Part shown: in pieces, positions 16,733-18,292 of the stretch
How the letters are laid out: each line of letters opens with the position of its first letter
Position numbering within the stretch: position 1 is the first letter of the stretch
Assembly: GCA_016618085.1 (NCBI GenBank)
Contig: JABLTG010000260.1
Span: forward strand, 1 to 18,292
Length of the DNA stretch: 18,292 nucleotides
Source: Neovahlkampfia damariscottae
Taxonomy: Eukaryota; Heterolobosea; Selenaionea; Neovahlkampfiida; Neovahlkampfiidae
Direction of reading: 5' to 3'
Notes under the pieces: generated by a model
The model's database searches: none
Told to the model about the DNA's origin: nothing
The model's input: only the letters and a program-made list of their open reading frames with translations
Program-made: the position numbers and the translations under genes

Positions 16733-18292
16733 ATGGATTTCATGTACGGCTATTTTGAAAAAGAAACCAAGAGAAAAATTATTTATGACCCTCAAAAAGG
16801 TTCCGTATTGTACAAAAATCAGAAATACAAAAAAAATGAAAAAAATTGGATTAGAACAACTGCTTACACATGGTATAATTTTGTTCTGAAGAATATTTTT
16901 GAACAATTCTATTACAGACATGCCAATATTCATTTTTTAGTTGTTGCTCTTTTAAGTTTGATTCCAAAGCTCTCTCCAGTCGGATCTTTTGGTGGAATTT
17001 TAACTGTGGCAGCTGTATTGTTAAGTAAAATAAATTGATTTGAAAATAACAATTTCATAGTACAAATGGTCAAAGATTTCGTTGATGATGTGTTTAGATT
17101 CATAGATGACCAGAAAATCAATTTTCAAAAATGTAAAATTTTTCAAAATGGAGAATGGAAACAAAAAAGATGGCAAAATATCAAAACTGGAGATATTTTG
17201 AAAATTGAAAACATGGAACAATTTCCATGTGACCTTGTTTTACTGGATTCTTCTGATACAAATGGATCCTGTTTTGTTGAAACTTCAGGATTAGATGGTG
17301 AAACAGATTTAAAATATAGAAGAGTTTCAGATTTAACATTCAATTTATTTGATCATATTGAATTGAAAGATTTCAATTTTTCAATTGTTTGTGATGCTCC
17401 AAACACCGATGTGCATAAGTTTCATGGGAACTTAATTTGGGATGAAAAAACACAAGATTTGAGCAATGAAAATGTTCTTTTGAGAGGATCATCTTTAAGA
17501 AATACAGATTGGATTATAGGAGCTGTAGTATATTCAGGAAAACAAACGAAATTGTTCCAAAATATGGAGTAAGACTAAAAAATTTTGTTGAACGTTTTTA
17601 GCAATTCTCCAAATAAGAAAAGTGTAATTGACAAAATATTCAACAAGTATATATATGCAATATTCTTGATTTTGTTGTTACTTTGCTTCATTTGCTCTTT
17701 TGGAGGTGCAATTTGGTTATATGTCAACTCACAATTTTATTGGTACCTAAATTTGGATGAAAGCGATCTTTCTTTTTGGCATTTCTTATTCATTGTTATA
17801 AGGAGTTTTGGAACACATTATATCTTACTTTCCCAGATTATTCCATTGGCATTGTATGTCAACATGGAACTCACTAAATTTGCTGAAGCGAAGTTATTGA
17901 CTTTGGATACTTCAATGATGTATTCAAAAAAAGATATATTGATCCCAGCAAAATCAAAAACACCAACCATCATGGACGACTTGGGGATTGTCAATATCAT
18001 TTTTTCAGATAAAACTGGAACTTTAACAGCCAATGAAATGAAACTTTTGAAATGTTCAATCAAAGGAAATAAGTAAATATATTAATGAAAATATTAAATT
18101 ACTTTTTTTTTTAGATATGGAACTGGAATGACTGAAATATCAAAATCTTTGGCTGAAAGAAAAGTTGAAGAAATTAAAATTGAAAATCGACCAAATATTA
18201 ATGAAGATGAACAATTACAATTTTATGATTCAAAAATTAATAATTTAAATTGGAAAAAACAAAAAAATTCAAAAGAAATTGAACAATTTTTT
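16733..18292 (+). CDS. P4-type ATPase (phospholipid flippase), N-terminal half
   Basis: Four exons (16733-17024, 17061-17568, 17602-18072, 18115 to the window edge) keep one frame for 483 residues; the gene continues beyond the window. After KIIYDPQKG and LYKNQKYKKNEKNWIRTTAY comes the first membrane hairpin, then the actuator domain with GLDGETDLKYR (family DGETNLK; D176-G-E-T) and NVLLRGSSLRNTDWIIG. Membrane helices 3 and 4 follow, with helix 4 reading SQIIPLALYVNMELTK, where most family members have PISL. The phosphorylation loop is FSDKTGTLTANEMK, with Asp403 the phosphorylated residue. The family flips phospholipids to the cytosolic leaflet, usually with a CDC50 partner; none is seen here. 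Introns are 36, 33 and 42 nt. The first intron sits at the same codon as in the paralogue at the left edge. Confidence 0.95.

Noticed and set aside
1-18292. Bacterial or viral origin, CRISPR arrays, insertion sequences
   Set aside because: Genes are split by GT-AG introns throughout, no spaced direct repeats or transposase genes are visible, and all families are eukaryotic nuclear types.

Overview
The window looks like nuclear DNA from a free-living single-celled eukaryote. It is very AT-rich and carries 11 spliced protein genes packed on both strands. I place 32 introns of only about 25 to 48 nt, nearly all beginning GTA and ending AG. The gene set (RagC-type GTPase, P4 lipid flippases, RWP-RK factor, RGS and PAS signalling domains, villin headpiece, mitochondrial lipoate enzyme) is eukaryotic, with no prokaryotic operon structure. 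It would fit an amoebozoan or heterolobosean-like protist, but I cannot name the lineage. Exon joins were worked out by hand from frame, splice dinucleotides and family motifs.

Layout, left to right: the 5' part of a P4-ATPase running off the left edge (minus); a secreted EGF-alliinase-type PLP enzyme (minus); a GT54 (MGAT4-like) glycosyltransferase (minus); a RagC/Gtr2 GTPase (plus); a small DUF1761-like membrane protein that needs one frame correction (plus); an RWP-RK protein (minus); a double B-box, coiled-coil and WD40 protein (minus); a LipB/LIPT2 octanoyltransferase (minus); a large armadillo protein with Hsp70-lid-like repeats and a C-terminal villin headpiece (plus); a protein kinase-PAS-RGS protein (plus); a secreted Cys-rich protein with broken frames (minus); an atypical tRNA-Asp-like gene (minus); and a second P4-ATPase running off the right edge (plus).

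The two P4-ATPases are close paralogues that face outward from opposite ends of the window and share an intron position. Intergenic gaps are mostly 20 to 260 bp. Every protein gene has a CCAAT pentamer (either orientation) within about 3 to 57 bp upstream of its ATG, often as CCAATCA. This suggests a common core-promoter element. All ten complete genes stop with TAA.

The genes do not form an obvious single pathway. The most striking points are the two unusual multidomain proteins (ARM, four Hsp70-lid-like repeats and villin headpiece; kinase-PAS-RGS), the recurrent CCAAT element, a secreted alliinase-like enzyme outside plants, and the odd tRNA.
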